Notes: generated by a model not told the origin, from the sequence alone. Counted from the first letter of the stretch, positions 11,367-22,353 are shown. The stretch: 64,000 nucleotides of DNA from Saccharomycopsis phalli (GCA_020342235.1 CP073218.1:1116001-1180000); one strand, 5' to 3'. Made by a program: numbers and translations.

Positions 11367-14300
11367 TTGCTAACCTTATCTCGGTTGGAAAAGCTTCTAA
11401 TCATAAGTTAGAGTTTCTCTTCAATTATCAAGGTGCCACTATCCGCTCCACCAAGAAAATGTTTGCTCATCGAGATCCACTTTCAAACCTTTACACTGTT
11501 TCATGTGAACCCTCTACTGTGATTCCGAAGCAGATTGCTTACAAGGCTGTCTCCTCTGGCCGTGATATTGATCGCTGGCATAGAAGACTTGGCCATCCTA
11601 GCGCTTCTGTTATGGCCTCGCTTGTTAAGATCCATCCACTCTGGAAGGCTGGTCAGAGTTTACTGAGTTGTACCGGATGTATTACTGGTAAAACTGTTGA
11701 CTCTGCTCCTAAAGAACGGACCACCAATCCTTCTCAGCCACTTGAGTTAGTCCATGTGGATCTTTGTGGGCCATTTAACTACGGATCCTACGATGCATCT
11801 CGGTATTTCTTGACTATTGTTGACGGCTATACAAAATGGACCACTGTTGTTTGCCTCAATAAGAAATCTGGATGCACTCAAGGTATCATTAATTTTATTA
11901 ATACCTCTGAAACAATGTTCCGCAGTAAAGGATTGACTTACTGCGTTGGTACTCTCCGTACAGATAATGGAGGTGAGTTTGTGAGTGAAGAATTGACTAA
12001 CTTCCTCACCAAGCGTGGCATCTCTCACGAAACCACGGTTCCCCATCATTCGTATCAAAATGGCGTTGCCGAACGAATGAACCGTACACTTCAAGATAAA
12101 GCCCGCGCTCTTATGCTTCATACCAATGTTCCAGCTCAACTTTGGCCTGAAGCAATCAATACTGCTGTGTTTTTGGCTAATTGTACGCCATCACGCTCTA
12201 TTGATTTTGATGTCCCATACAAGCGATGGTATGGTCGCTCATTCAACTACAAATTTCTCCGAGAATTTGGATGTGTTGCTTATGCTCTTATTCCTAAGGC
12301 TCTCCGTCAAGGAAAGCTCGATGCTAAAGCCTCTCCTTGTGTCATGATTGGCTATGAATTGCAACGAAAAGCATATCGACTCTACGACCCCAGAACAAAT
12401 AAGGTTATTTGCGCTGCTCAAGCAATTTTTGAGGAGGATAAATTTTTTTATCCAACTGTGTCTCTGGCGCTGACTAGCACAATCAATCCTCCTCAAATTT
12501 CTGGGGTTGGCAATCCAAAGATTGGAGGGATTCATTCTCTACCTATGAATTCTCAGCCAGCTATTTCTATGACTAGAGATGAATTGACAGTTGAATCCGA
12601 GCTTGACCCTCTGGATACCTCGTTGATAGTGGACGATAATGATACAGTATCTAAATCAGATGCATACGGTAATGCGTCTGAGTTGGCTGAAGATACTGGA
12701 TCTGAGCTTGGTTACTTAAGGGATCATAATACTGCCTTAATTCGCACTGCTGCTCGCGAAATTGGAAATGAATTAGTCGTTTCTGGTTCATCGAAGTCAA
12801 ATGAACTAATCATCGCTGACGCTTCAGATGCTGAAATTGACCTGACCTCTACTATTGATCTGATTGATGTGAGTAATCCTAATGGTTCTAATGAGAATCA
12901 TCTTGTCCTTGATGATCCTCAACCAAGTCGTGAAGCCATCACGTACCCTGGATTTCTGCACACACCAGATGAGCCTGAGTCTCATGCGGATGAGATCAGT
13001 GACTCAGAGATATCTGACCCCAGACGGTTGGAATATATCCCTGGAACTACTGACCTGGTTGCAGGTAGTACTTCGGGATCACCCCAACTTCAGGTTGTGA
13101 AATATGTATCACAATCTACTTCTGCGGAGTCTGATGCTTCACTGTCGCTGGACAATCATGTTGCCCAACAAACATCACTGTCTCGTCCTGCTACTCCTCA
13201 AGCACAAGAAGTTCCTTACACCAATCCCATTGATTATAAGAACTCCAGTTCATCTCACAATCTCTTCAAGTATGATCGGTCTCCGTCAGACAAGCGGCCT
13301 ATCCCATATCCAAGGGTTAAGCGCTATGATCCCAACTATAACCCGTTTTGTGGTGATATACCTCCGACTACTTTTGATAATCTTCCAAGGACACCCCAAA
13401 ATGAGATCATCTATAAGTACTACGGAAAGCTGAAGATTTCACGTACTAAAATTCCGGATTCTGATCTCAGATATCTGGAAGGTGTATCTACTTCAGCTGG
13501 TCCTCCTCCTCCTCTGCCGCCTTCGCCGCCTCCGCCTCCACCTTCTGCTTTGCCGCAAAAGCGTCTTATCCGTCACAAAGGCTCCCAACCTAAGCCACTT
13601 TTTCCTGGTCCGCTTAGTTCTGACGAACATGATCCTACTACCCACCGTTCGTCTTCAGGGAGGGATAAGAAGCCTCGTGTCTCTGATATTGTCACAAATG
13701 GTTCTTCTAATGATGGTGTCCTGACATCTGTTAAGACGCCACTCTCAGATGACACAGATGAATCCGATATGAATACGAATGGTGTGAATTATCCTGCTAC
13801 TTGTTTTATGGCTGCTAAGCATTCTCTTGAGAATGTACCTATGACATTTGATCAAGCTGTTACTTCTGATGATGCTTACTTATGGAAAGATGCTATTCAA
13901 AAGGAAATGGAAGCCCACTATGAGAATCAGACCTTTCTGTTAGTTCCACCTAAGCAAGGTCGTCGACCTATTACTTGCCGTTGGGTTTTTACAATTAAGA
14001 GTGATGGTCAACACAAGGCACGACTTGTGGCTAGAGGTTTTACTCAGATTAAAGGACTTGATTATGTGGAAACTTTTGCGCCTGTCATTAGGTATGCTTC
14101 TATTCGAATCATGTTGTCCATTGCTGCAAGATATAGACTTACTATTCATCATCAGATGGATGTGAAAACGGCTTTTCTCAATGGTGATTTAAGGGAAGAC
14201 CTTTACATGATTCAACCTGAAGGTTTTGTGGTCAAAGGAAAAGAAGATCATGTTCTTAAGCTTAATAAGTCGATTTATGGTTTGAAGCAAGCTCCAATGG

Positions 14301-15001
14301 TTTGGAATGACAAAATCAATGAAGTGTTACATGTGATTGGTTTTAAGCAAAACTCTGCGGAGTATTGTTTGTATTCTAAGAAAAATGGGAATTTGTTTAT
14401 TATGGTCGCACTTTATGTCGACGATCTTCTCATTGCTGGAAATAATCAGACTGAAATTGATAAGGTTAAAGCTCAATTGATGCTGCACTTTAAGATGAAA
14501 GACCTAGGAGTTGCTAGCAAGTTTCTTGGAATGAACATTAGTCAAGATGAGGCCTCAATACTGCTTTCTCGTCATGATTATGTTCACCTGATGCTAAAGG
14601 AGTATCAGATGGTAGATTGCAATCCTATCTACACACCAGCGGATCCTAATCAGGATCTAACTATAACTGATGACTCAAAGGACTGGGATGCCACAATGTA
14701 TCGATCCTTGGTTGGCAAATTACTTTTTGCTGTTAATACAGTCCGGTTTGATATTGCTTATATTGTTGGTGTGTTATCAAGATATTTACAATCTCCAAAG
14801 GAAAAGCATTGGGTTGCTGCAAAGCGTGTTCTTCGATATTTGAAGGCAACAGAGGATATGAAAATTGTTTATTCCAGAAAGGATTATGGGAATTATCTTT
14901 TGGGATATTGTGATGCTGACTGGGCTACTGATAAGACGGAAAGAAAGTCAACTACTGGTTTCATGTTTAGGTATAGCGGTGGTGCTATTACTTGGAGATC
15001 T

Positions 15002-15298
15002 TGTTGTGATGATTAAAATCCGAGGCTGCATAAACGAGTCTACCTAAACGAGTTTCACTTAAACGAGGTTACTTAAACGAGTCTACCTAAACGAGTTTCA
15101 CTTAAACGAGTTTCACTTAAACGGGTTTCACTTAAACGAGTTTCACTTAGACGCAGTATCCGCGGTAGCTAATCAGAGGACTATAAATAAGAGGCAATGT
15201 GCCCACAATAAGTAAGTAGTTTACCTAAAAGATAAATAAGTTAATACAAACAGTTTATCAAAGATGTCAGCTAAAGAAAGACTTTCCAAATTACAACA
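15002..15298 (+). repeat. Nested solo LTR of family B variant, TSD GATCT
   Basis: 297 bp, TGTTG...CAACA, flanked by perfect 5-bp target duplications GATCT (14997-15001 and 15299-15303). Both ends match family B LTRs, including leader and first gag codons, but the U3 minisatellite is different: units close to AAACGAGTTTCACTT replace the GGCATTAGCTAAAC array. A single LTR with a duplication means a full element inserted here and then recombined out. Confidence 0.93.
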
Positions 15299-15674
15299 GA
15301 TCTAGAAAACAGTCGACTATTGCTTTGTCGACAGCAGAAGCCGAATACATGGCATTAACTGACGGTATTAAAGATGCTCTATGGTTACAGCAGGTGTTTG
15401 CAGAACTTGGTATCCCCTTGGAAAAATTGATAGTTCATGATGACAATGTGAGCTGCGTTAATATTGCTAAAAACCCAGTGTCACATGATCGAACTAAACA
15501 TATTGATATCAAGCATCACTTTATCAGGCATCATGTGAAAAATGGCAACATTGAACTACGACACCTAACTACTGACAAGATGCTAGCTGATATGCTTACC
15601 AAGGGATTATCAAGAGAGCAATTTCAAAAACTTCGGATGCTGAGTGGTATGAGGAAATTTTAATTATGGGAGGG

Positions 15675-15944
15675 TGTTGTGATGATTAAAATTCGAGACG
15701 GCATTAGCTACCGGCATTGGTTAAACGGCATTAGCTAAACGGCATTAGCTAAACGGCATTACAATACTCCGTAGCTAAATGGCATTAGTTAAGCGGCATT
15801 ACGACACGCCGTAGCTAATAAGAGGACTATAAATAAGAGGCAATGTGCCCACAATAAGTAAGTAGTTTACCAATAAGATAAATAAGTTAATACAAACAGT
15901 TTATCAAAGATGTCAGCTAAAGAAAGACTTTCCAAATTACAACA
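15675..15944 (+). repeat. LTR of family B joining B and A sequences
   Basis: 270 bp, preceded by the purine tract GGGAGGG of the shortened B copy. Sequence after its CAACA end belongs to the pol of family A and not to family B, so this LTR is at the junction of a hybrid element. Confidence 0.9.
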
Positions 15945-17585
15945 ATTACAACAGCACAGAATTGTGGTATCTTCAGGATCGGAAGAATTAAGTGATGAAG
16001 TTATTAATCACGTGGCCACATGTTTAATGGCCGAATCTCAATTACGCAATGACATACCAATAACTTTCACACAAGCAGTTCGAGGTAATGACAGCAAGAA
16101 ATGGGAAAAAGCAATCATGGAAGAAATAGAAGCTCATAATCAGAATGGAACTTTTGCTTTAGTTCCCCCTCAAGGACGAAAGGCAATTTCATGTCGCTGG
16201 GTATTTACTATCAAGGATGATGGGAAATACAAAGCGAGACTAGTGGCGAGGGGATTTACACAAGTAAAAGGGATTGATTATACTGAAACGTTTGCACCAG
16301 TCATAAGATATGAATCAATAAGAATCATGTTATCAATTGCAGGAAACTATGGACTTACTATACATCAGATGGATGTGAAGACTGCGTTCCTTAATGGAGA
16401 ATTAATGGAAGACATTTACATGGAACAACCAGAAGGGTTTGAGGTTAAAGGAAAAGAAGATTATGTTCTTAAACTTGAAAAATCACTATATGGTTTGAAA
16501 CAAGCGCCACTCGTATGGAATAACAAGATTAATGGCGTATTACAAAAATTGGGATATAAGAATAATGCGGCCGAAAATTGTTTGTACTCAAAGAGAGAGG
16601 GCAGCAGTTTCATCATGATTGCACTTTATGTGGATGATATACTTATTGCTGGAAATCAAGAGAACAGTATTCAAAAGGTCAAAGAACAACTAATGCAACA
16701 CTTTAAAATGAAAGACTTAGGGGTTGCTAAGAAATTTCTTGGAATGAATATTGATCAAGATGGCAAAACTATCAAATTACTGTTGGATGATTATATTGAA
16801 TCAATGTTATCAGAATTTCAGATGAAGGACGCAAAACCAGTTACAATTCCTGCTGCCACAAATCAAGATCTTACAAATTGTGAAGACAATTCAAAACAGT
16901 GTAATGGTACAGAATACCGATCTTTAGTTGGAAAGTTGTTGTTTGCGGCAAATACTGTCCGGTTTGATATTGGGTATATTGTTGGAGTTTTATCTAGATA
17001 TCTTAAGACTCCAAAAGAAATACACTGGACAGCAGCAAAGAGAGTAGTGTAATATTCGAAAGGAACAAAGGATCTAGGAATCACTTATACTAGAAATAAA
17101 GATGTGATCTTAAATGGTTTCTGTGATGCCGATTGGGTAACTGATAAGATGACTAGAAAATCAACTACTGGGTATGTTTTTAAATTTGGTAATGGTGCAG
17201 TCACTTGGAAATCAAGGAAACAGTCAACGATTGCAATGTCTACTGCTGAGGCAGAATATATGGCTCTTGGAGATGGTGTTAAGGAAATGTTGTGGTTAAA
17301 GCTGGTATTTAAAGAGCTAGGCATAAAATTGAATGGAGCAGTCATTCATGAGGATAATGCTAGCTGTATTAACATTGCTAAACATCCGACGTTACACAAT
17401 AGAACAAAGCATATTGACATTAGACATCATTTTATTAGAAGTCACATTGCTTCAGGAGAAATGGAACTCAAGCATCTTGGAACTGAGGAGATGCTAGCAG
17501 ATATGTTTACTAAGGCTTTGTCTGAAAGACAATTCAAGAAACTAAGATTTATGTGTGGAATGAGAAGTCTTCAGTTAATAGAGGG

Positions 17586-17933
17586 TGTTGAAAGTGTTGA
17601 AGGAGCTAATGCATGTTGAAATACATCATGCATGATAAATAAGCTGGTATTAAGAAATAGCAATCTTTCAGTACCATGATGTCATTCTGTTAATGGTATA
17701 TTAAGAGTATGAGGTCATAGTATTAGCAATCTAATAAAGTTATCAGGTCATACTAATAGTGAACTGATAATAATATGAGGTCATACTGATAATGACCTCA
17801 TGAGATAAAGATAACTGAAGGCATCTCAGAAAGAATATAAATAGGACAGGAAATAGTTAGTATAGTAACAAGAATAAGAATATCTACAATAGTAAGATAT
17901 GGAAGCCATTGAGAGAAACGCTAGATTACGACA
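17586..17933 (+). repeat. A-type LTR variant (348 bp)
   Basis: It starts TGTTGAAAG after the purine tract GAGAGGG-like AGAGGG and ends GATTACGACA. Leader with TATAAATAGG and the first gag codons match family A. The U3 part is longer and differs, with repeats of the kind TCATACTAATA. No primer site or gag follows, so the chain ends here. Confidence 0.85.
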
Positions 17934-17977
17934 TAATGACTTCGGATATGCAACCTTGGACTTTAATCATCATAACA
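17934..17977 (-). repeat. Fragment of family B-like LTR
   Basis: On the minus strand it begins TGTTATGATGATTAAAG, close to the first bases of family B LTRs (TGTTGTGATGATTAAAA). Only about 44 bp remain, next to the end of the A-type LTR. Confidence 0.45.
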
Positions 17978-18015
17978 CAAAAAATAGAACTTAGAAAAAA
18001 ACTAATCTAAACAGA

Positions 18016-18086
18016 TGCGTAGACCGGGAATCGAACCCGGGGCCCATCGATGGCAACGATGAATTTTACCACTAAACCATCCACGC
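18016..18086 (-). tRNA. tRNA-Gly (anticodon GCC)
   Basis: The minus strand folds as a standard 71-nt cloverleaf: acceptor GCGTGGA/TCTACGC, D arm with GGTTTAGTGG, anticodon stem-loop with TTGCCAT, and T arm GGTTCGATTCC, discriminator A. It closely resembles yeast tRNA-Gly-GCC. No intron. An LTR begins 14 bp upstream of its 5' end. Confidence 0.96.
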
Positions 18087-18100
18087 CTGATTATTATCTG

Positions 18101-18387
18101 TGTAACCAGTTAGATCCGATCTACTTCGGAGAATGCTGGTTATGCTGAATAAGGCGTCCGTGATTCCTTATTCACGTATATGAAAGCTTACAATATTATG
18201 ACCGTAACCTTGCGTGACCTCCTTCACGCCACCGTTTGTATATTTATACTCACCCCTTACCAGGGCTTCATTCCTCTCACGTGCACATATAACCCGGGCT
18301 TCCTCCCATCACGTGCACATATACAACCAGGGTCTCTAACCGCTGTATCATTTCTCCTAACCAGGGAAGTGTACCTTCCTGGTTACA
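18101..18387 (+). repeat. Solo LTR (TGTAACCAG family), TSD ATCTG
   Basis: 287 bp, inverted termini TGTAACCAG...CTGGTTACA, flanked by perfect duplications ATCTG (18096-18100, 18388-18392). It contains a TATTTATAC box and three CACGTG sites. Placement 14 bp before tRNA-Gly fits the Ty3/gypsy habit of inserting at Pol III start sites. Related partial copies lie at 21699-21902 (minus) and 26611-26725. Confidence 0.9.
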
Positions 18388-18482
18388 ATCTGTTTGTGTA
18401 ACATTCAATATCCTAAATCGCCAGGATATTCAATATTACCTCTATAAAATAACTATTCCGAGGGGGTAGAGGAACTTACAAT

Positions 18483-18838
18483 AATGTTGGTTATAATAAG
18501 CTAAGATGGAATTTCTTCCAAAAGTGCGTTGCGCTTATAGCAGGTTTCCCAGCTATTTATATTATTCTATATGGTGGAGGTGTTCCATTGTCTTGTGTCT
18601 GGTGGAGGCGTAAGAATCCTTTTTAGGACGGTCTCGACCTTCTTTTGTCCTTAATAGGAAAGAGTATGTCTGACTCTTGGTGCAATGTAACTTAAAGATG
18701 TATACTCGTAGGGCCTAGACCTTGTTCCAGGACTCCAAGTCTTCTTCATGTTGTTCATTGCCTGTTGTATGCCTTCACGTGCCATTCACGTGTACTTTCT
18801 ATGCACCAAAGGAGAGGTACCGGGGATTGCCCGTTACA
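18483..18838 (-). repeat. LTR relic (TGTAACGGGCAATCC family)
   Basis: On the minus strand it begins TGTAACGGGCAATCCCCGG and includes an ATAAATAG box. A diverged copy in the other orientation occupies 21001-21339. The inner edge is approximate, at TTATAACCAACATTA. No target duplication was recognised. Confidence 0.65.
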
Positions 18839-18839
18839 A

Positions 18840-19144
18840 TGTAACGGGAATTGGTCAGGATCATTGAGCACGTGTTAATTGTCACGTGCCAAGTTAAAAG
18901 TTATGAATCCATCTAAACATATGAATACATCGAATGATATTATTACATCTAAAGACATGAATCCAGTTAAAGATATTTGGGTGAAAAGATATAAGCCTCC
19001 ACAGTAGTGGCAAATATTACTATATATAGCGCTTAATAAAAGGCGTAAAAAGGATTAACTAAATCTTACAAGACTTCTTAGAACATCCTACAACTTATTC
19101 TGTGTAGTTTTACTAAGGATTAATTCGACTATTCAGCATAATAA
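18840..19144 (+). repeat. LTR relic with CCTCCACAGTAGTGGCA hairpin, truncated
   Basis: It starts TGTAACGGGAATTGG, back to back with the previous relic, and contains CCTCCACAGTAGTGGC and TATATATAGCG. It is interrupted by the LTR at 19145. The same sequence, split by another insertion, lies at 24872-25000 plus 25837-25861. Confidence 0.6.
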
Positions 19145-19473
19145 TGTAACGAGAAAAGGTCAAGACTACTCTTCACGTGATTGTACCCTGTGATAATGTT
19201 GTGATTGTGTTCCTTAGTACTATTGTGATTGTGTTCGGAGTGTCCCACATATTACACAAGTACAAATCCATTCTTAGGAAAAGTATAAATAGCTGTTTAA
19301 GTTGCTAGTAATGGGATATCTTAAGTTCACTTTAGAACTATTTACAACTTATATTTGTAGTTACTCTTATTATCTTATTGATTAACTCGATATAAGTGTT
19401 ATAGCAGAAGCGTTGAATAAATTCTGTTATAAATAAGTGTTTTAACGAGAGAACTTGAACATTTCTCGTTACA
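19145..19473 (+). repeat. Solo LTR (TGTAACGAGAA family) before tRNA-Ala
   Basis: 329 bp with 11-bp inverted termini TGTAACGAGAA...TTCTCGTTACA and a TATAAATAG box. It ends 16 bp before tRNA-Ala. Flanking pentamers (AATAA and TACAA) do not match, so the original duplication is lost, probably by recombination with a neighbour. Relatives: 5549-5808, 22093-22353 (minus), 26500-26605. Confidence 0.85.
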
Positions 19474-19489
19474 TACAAGTTGTATAGTA

Positions 19490-19562
19490 GGGCGTGTGGC
19501 GCAGTTGGTAGCGCGCTCCCTTCGCATGGGAGAGGTCTTGGGTTCGATTCCCAACTCGTCCA
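19490..19562 (+). tRNA. tRNA-Ala (anticodon CGC)
   Basis: 73 nt, acceptor GGGCGTG/CTCGTCC with discriminator A, D arm GGCGCAGTTGGTAGCGC, anticodon loop TTCGCAT, T arm GGTTCGATTCC. The body is very close to yeast tRNA-Ala-AGC, but the anticodon reads CGC (for GCG codons). No intron. Confidence 0.95.
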
Positions 19563-19653
19563 ATAAATTTTTAATTTTTAGCTAATTATAGTTTCTGTTG
19601 GTAGTTTTCGTGTAATTTTAAATTTGTACTTATTATGGTTCTACATAAATCGG

Positions 19654-20069
19654 TGACGTACGTACTACGTATGTGCCGAATAATCCTGATCGTTCAGAGA
19701 GCTGACGTCATACGAAGTATGATACAAGATGATGGTCACGTGATAAGCGGAATAAGCAGCATGGGGAGCATGGACGCCGATCTATGATGATGCGCAGTAT
19801 GACTCCGCCACAACACAGGGAACACGTATATGTGAGAGATGCAGGTATAAAAGGTATTAGTTTAGACCTGAAGATCTTTAGTTCAATATAAATACAAAAT
19901 ACGTTTGTAAGATAGCTCGGCACTATCAATAATACCTCGTATCTTACTGAGCTCACTACTATTGATTATTATTTATTTATTACTACCCGTGCAGAGTCCC
20001 CATCAGAGAAGAGACTACACTAGGTACGTCAAGAGCAACCATAACAAAGAATTACGATGCAGAATGATG
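19654..20069 (+). repeat. LTR relic of TGACGTACATAC family, interrupted
   Basis: The first 49 bp and the segment 20032-20069 match the LTR at 23928-24210 (GCCGAATAATCCTGAT, then AGAGCAACCATAA). Between them sits another LTR, 19703-20031. The 3' part of the relic is lost where a further LTR begins at 20070. Confidence 0.65.
19703..20031 (+). repeat. Solo LTR (TGACGTCATACG family), TSD AGAGC
   Basis: 329 bp, TGACG...CGTCA termini, perfect duplication AGAGC (19698-19702, 20032-20036). The undisturbed target sequence is preserved at 23928-24210, which confirms the insertion exactly. A GTATAAAAGG box is near 19851. Confidence 0.88.
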
Positions 20070-20224
20070 TGACGTACATTAGTGAAATGTACTTATCCTA
20101 TCAGAGTTCTTGGTCTCGTAACCATGATTGATGATGTGGTTGCAACCGGATGAAGTGGTATTACCCTACCTATAATACCTTATAAAAGGGATTTACTGCC
20201 TCCAAGTTATTGAGTTCAGAATTA
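20070..20224 (+). repeat. Partial LTR (TGACGTACATTAG family)
   Basis: It starts TGACGTACATTAGTGAAATG and shares GGGATTTACTGCCTCC with copies at 21340-21698 and 25317-25651. It ends where a LINE tail (ATT)n begins, so the LINE piece interrupts it. Confidence 0.65.
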
Positions 20225-20696
20225 TAATAATAATAATAATGTTTATTTACTTCTATAGCTATACTAGGCTCCCCAGAAGGGTGAGATTGATATTTCACCG
20301 TCTAAAAAACTAAGGACGGCGCCGCTAATGTTGGAGTCGAGAGAAAACCCTTCGAATGGGGATAAAAACTTTCGACTTGATCTTTAAGAAACTGTTTAAG
20401 AGAAATGACTCAGAAAGGGCTATGGAGTCTCGCCCCCCGGAGGGACTACCTGCCCGGCCGCCCTTCTTGTGTACTGCAAAAAGAAAAGGAATCTACCCGT
20501 CCAGCACTAACGTGTAGAAACCTATAAGAGAATGAACTGATTTTGCGTCTGTAAAGAGGCGGCGAGTCTGCGCTCTGGTTGTGAGGCCTTCGCCGATTGT
20601 TTCCTGAGTTCTGAATACCTCTAAACATGGGCATGATAGGTCATGGAATATTGTTGGGGAGGGATTGTCGCACCTAGGGCACTTCGGATCACTCAC
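20225..20696 (-). mobile_element. 5'-truncated LINE (non-LTR retrotransposon) with (ATT)n tail
   Basis: Minus-strand reading gives a C-terminal protein piece (20446-20696) with a Cys/His knuckle, CPRCDNPSPTIFHDLSC, and the ending IGFYTLVLDG, typical of the region after the RT of L1-type elements. A 3' UTR with GGCGGCGCCGTCC-like GC-rich core follows, then TATAGCTATAG and an (ATT)n tail near 20220-20240. Other pieces with the same parts lie at 26726, 27446, 27996 and 61340. It is dead by truncation. Confidence 0.75.
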
Positions 20697-20808
20697 TACT
20701 ACTATTACTTATTATTTATTTATTACTACTAGTTCAAGGTCCCCATCAGAGAAGAGACAACACTAAGTACGTCAAATACAAAAATAAATATTATTATTAT
20801 TATTATCT
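20697..20808 (+). repeat. LTR end plus LINE tail
   Basis: 20697-20774 matches the last part of the LTR at 19703-20031 (CCCCATCAGAGAAGAGAC...GTACGTCA). It is followed by AAATACAAAAATAAAT and (ATT)n, the tail signature of the local LINE in plus orientation. Confidence 0.55.
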
Positions 20809-20913
20809 AAAAGCGAGTCTGGATAAAAAATACAGGTGAAACATTATTTCAAGACAAGTGGTAAAGTATAAAATTCAATTTTTTATTTTATTGAACAATG
20901 AACAAAAAACATA

Positions 20914-20986
20914 AGCCCAATGCGGGGCTCGAACCCGCAACCTTTCGATTAAGAGTCGAATGCACTACCGATTGTGCTAACTAGGC
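20914..20986 (-). tRNA. tRNA-Lys (anticodon CTT)
   Basis: 73 nt on the minus strand. Acceptor GCCTAGT pairs with ATTGGGC (two G-U pairs), discriminator T. Anticodon stem TTCGA/TCGAA with loop CTCTTAA gives CTT. The T arm has GGTTCGAGCCC. No intron. LTR sequence starts 14 bp upstream. Confidence 0.94.
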
Positions 20987-21000
20987 CGATTACGTAAGTT

Positions 21001-21339
21001 TATAACGGGCAATCCCTGGTACCTCTCCCTTGGAGAATAGAAGGCACACGTGAATGGCATGTGAAATCATACAACATGCAATGAACAACATGAAGAAGAC
21101 CGTTCTCTCTGGAACAAGGTCTAGGCCTTGCGAAGATACGCCTTTAAGTTACGTACATCAAGAGTCAGACATACCCCTTCCTATTAAGGATAAAGAAGGG
21201 CTAGATCTTCCTAAAAAGGATTCTGACGCCTCCACCAGACGCAAGACAATTGAACACCTCCACCATATAGAATAATATAAATAGCTGGGAAACCTGCTAT
21301 AAGCTTAACTCACTTTGGAAGAAATGCCATCTTAGCTTA
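21001..21339 (+). repeat. LTR relic (TATAACGGGCAATCC) before tRNA-Lys
   Basis: It matches the minus-strand relic 18483-18838, from TATAACGGGCAATCCCTGG to CTTAGCTTA. It starts 14 bp upstream of tRNA-Lys and is cut by the LTR at 21340. Confidence 0.65.
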
Positions 21340-21698
21340 TGATGTACTAACTAAAAACCTTAGACTGTGATCAATCACAAGGAAAAACTTAATACGTAAA
21401 TACGGCCCACAATATTAAATATATAATATTGTAGGTTCGGAGCACAGAACTATCAGTAGCTACTATAACAATTATACATTGTTCCAATCGATACCGTAAT
21501 ATACATTGTTCCAATCGATACCATAATATACATTCTGTATATAAAATTCTGAACTGAATATCTTGGAGGCAGTAAATCCCTTTTATAAGGCATTATAGGT
21601 AGGGTAATACCACTTCATCCGGTTGCAACCACATCATCAATCATGGTTACGAGACCAAGAACTCTGATAGGATATGTACATTTCACCAAAGTACGTCA
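21340..21698 (-). repeat. LTR (TGACGTAC...GTACATCA family)
   Basis: 359 bp on the minus strand. It contains GGGATTTACTGCCTCC and CCTTATAAAAGGG (a TATA-like box), and a short internal duplication around CATTGTTCCAATCGATAC. A second copy is at 25317-25651 and a partial one at 20070-20224. Flanking pentamers differ. Confidence 0.75.
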
Positions 21699-21902
21699 TT
21701 CAGGTTAGAAACCCTGGTCATGCTTACACGTGATTAAGAATAAAGTGCTGGTTAGGGCGTAGTTATAAATATACAGAAGGATACAAGAGGAGGATACGTA
21801 AGGTTACGACCATAATCAGTGCAAGTTCTTGTACAGTCGAATAAGGAAGCATAGGTGCCTTATTCATCATACTAACGAGTAGATTGGATCTACCCGGTTA
21901 CA
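21699..21902 (-). repeat. Partial LTR (TGTAACCGGG), relative of 18101-18387
   Basis: Minus-strand start TGTAACCGGGTAGATCC, then GAATAAGG and a TATTTATAAC box in the same order as the tRNA-Gly LTR. It is truncated where 21340-21698 abuts it. Confidence 0.65.
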
Positions 21903-21903
21903 A

Positions 21904-22092
21904 AGTGCAGAATCAGGTAGAGTACATAACTCTAATAGAAGTATACTTATTGTATCGAAATTAGCTTGAGCTATTCTTTATAACACTTATAACATTTAAT
22001 CAACCGTACAAGGTATAAGTTATCTCCCTAACCATTCAACTATTACCCGTTCATTATCACGTGAAATATCCATCAGACCTTTTCATGTTACA
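21904..22092 (-). repeat. Truncated LTR (TGTAACATGAAAAGG)
   Basis: Minus strand. The opening resembles the TGTAACGAGAAAAGG family, including TTCACGTGAT, but later sequence diverges. It abuts the next LTR without a gap. Confidence 0.45.
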
Positions 22093-22353
22093 GTTAGTTA
22101 TATAACAGAAAAGAGCCAAAGCTTCTGCTATAACACTTGTATTGAGTTAATTAATAAGGTAATGAGGTTATCTACAAATATATGTTGTAAATAACTCTAA
22201 AGTGAACTTGAGATATCCCATTACTAGCGACTTGAACAGTTATTTATCCTTTTCCTAAGGGTGTATTTATACTGGTATTCTATGTGAACACAATCACAAT
22301 AATATTAAGGGATACCCACACGTGGAAGGTGTGATTGACCTTTTCTCGTTTCA
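22093..22353 (-). repeat. LTR of TGTAACGAGAA family, diverged
   Basis: Minus-strand order is ACGAGAAAAGGTC, TATAAATA-like box, GGGATATCTCAAGTTCAC, AAGTGTTATAGCAGAAGC, which parallels 19145-19473. Its last part is shortened. Confidence 0.65.

Larger units (their letters stand above)
11097..15944 (+). mobile_element. Shortened family B copy with nested solo LTR
   Basis: After the shared LTR, sequence resumes inside the protease-integrase part of family B and runs through integrase and reverse transcriptase into RNase H, ending in the LTR 15675-15944. It is nearly identical to 7085-11096, so it is young. It is broken: most of gag is absent and a solo LTR (15002-15298) sits in the RNase H part, about two breaks in all. 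It could only be mobilised by proteins of an intact relative. Confidence 0.92.
15675..17933 (+). mobile_element. Hybrid B/A copia derivative
   Basis: B-type LTR on the left, then reverse transcriptase and RNase H of family A, then an A-type LTR (17586-17933). The pol part is very similar to that of the element at 637-5536, read on the other strand. Gag, protease and integrase are absent; it is broken, with a few breaks. Such chimaeras are known products of template switching or of recombination between co-packaged copia-type RNAs/cDNAs. Confidence 0.88.

Noticed and set aside
15910-15960. Apparent gene start fusing an LTR-borne ATG to downstream pol
   Set aside because: It arises only because family B LTRs end with the first gag codons; it is an element junction, not a gene.
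18180-18401. 73-codon frame
   Set aside because: It lies inside the solo LTR 18101-18387 and crosses its end.
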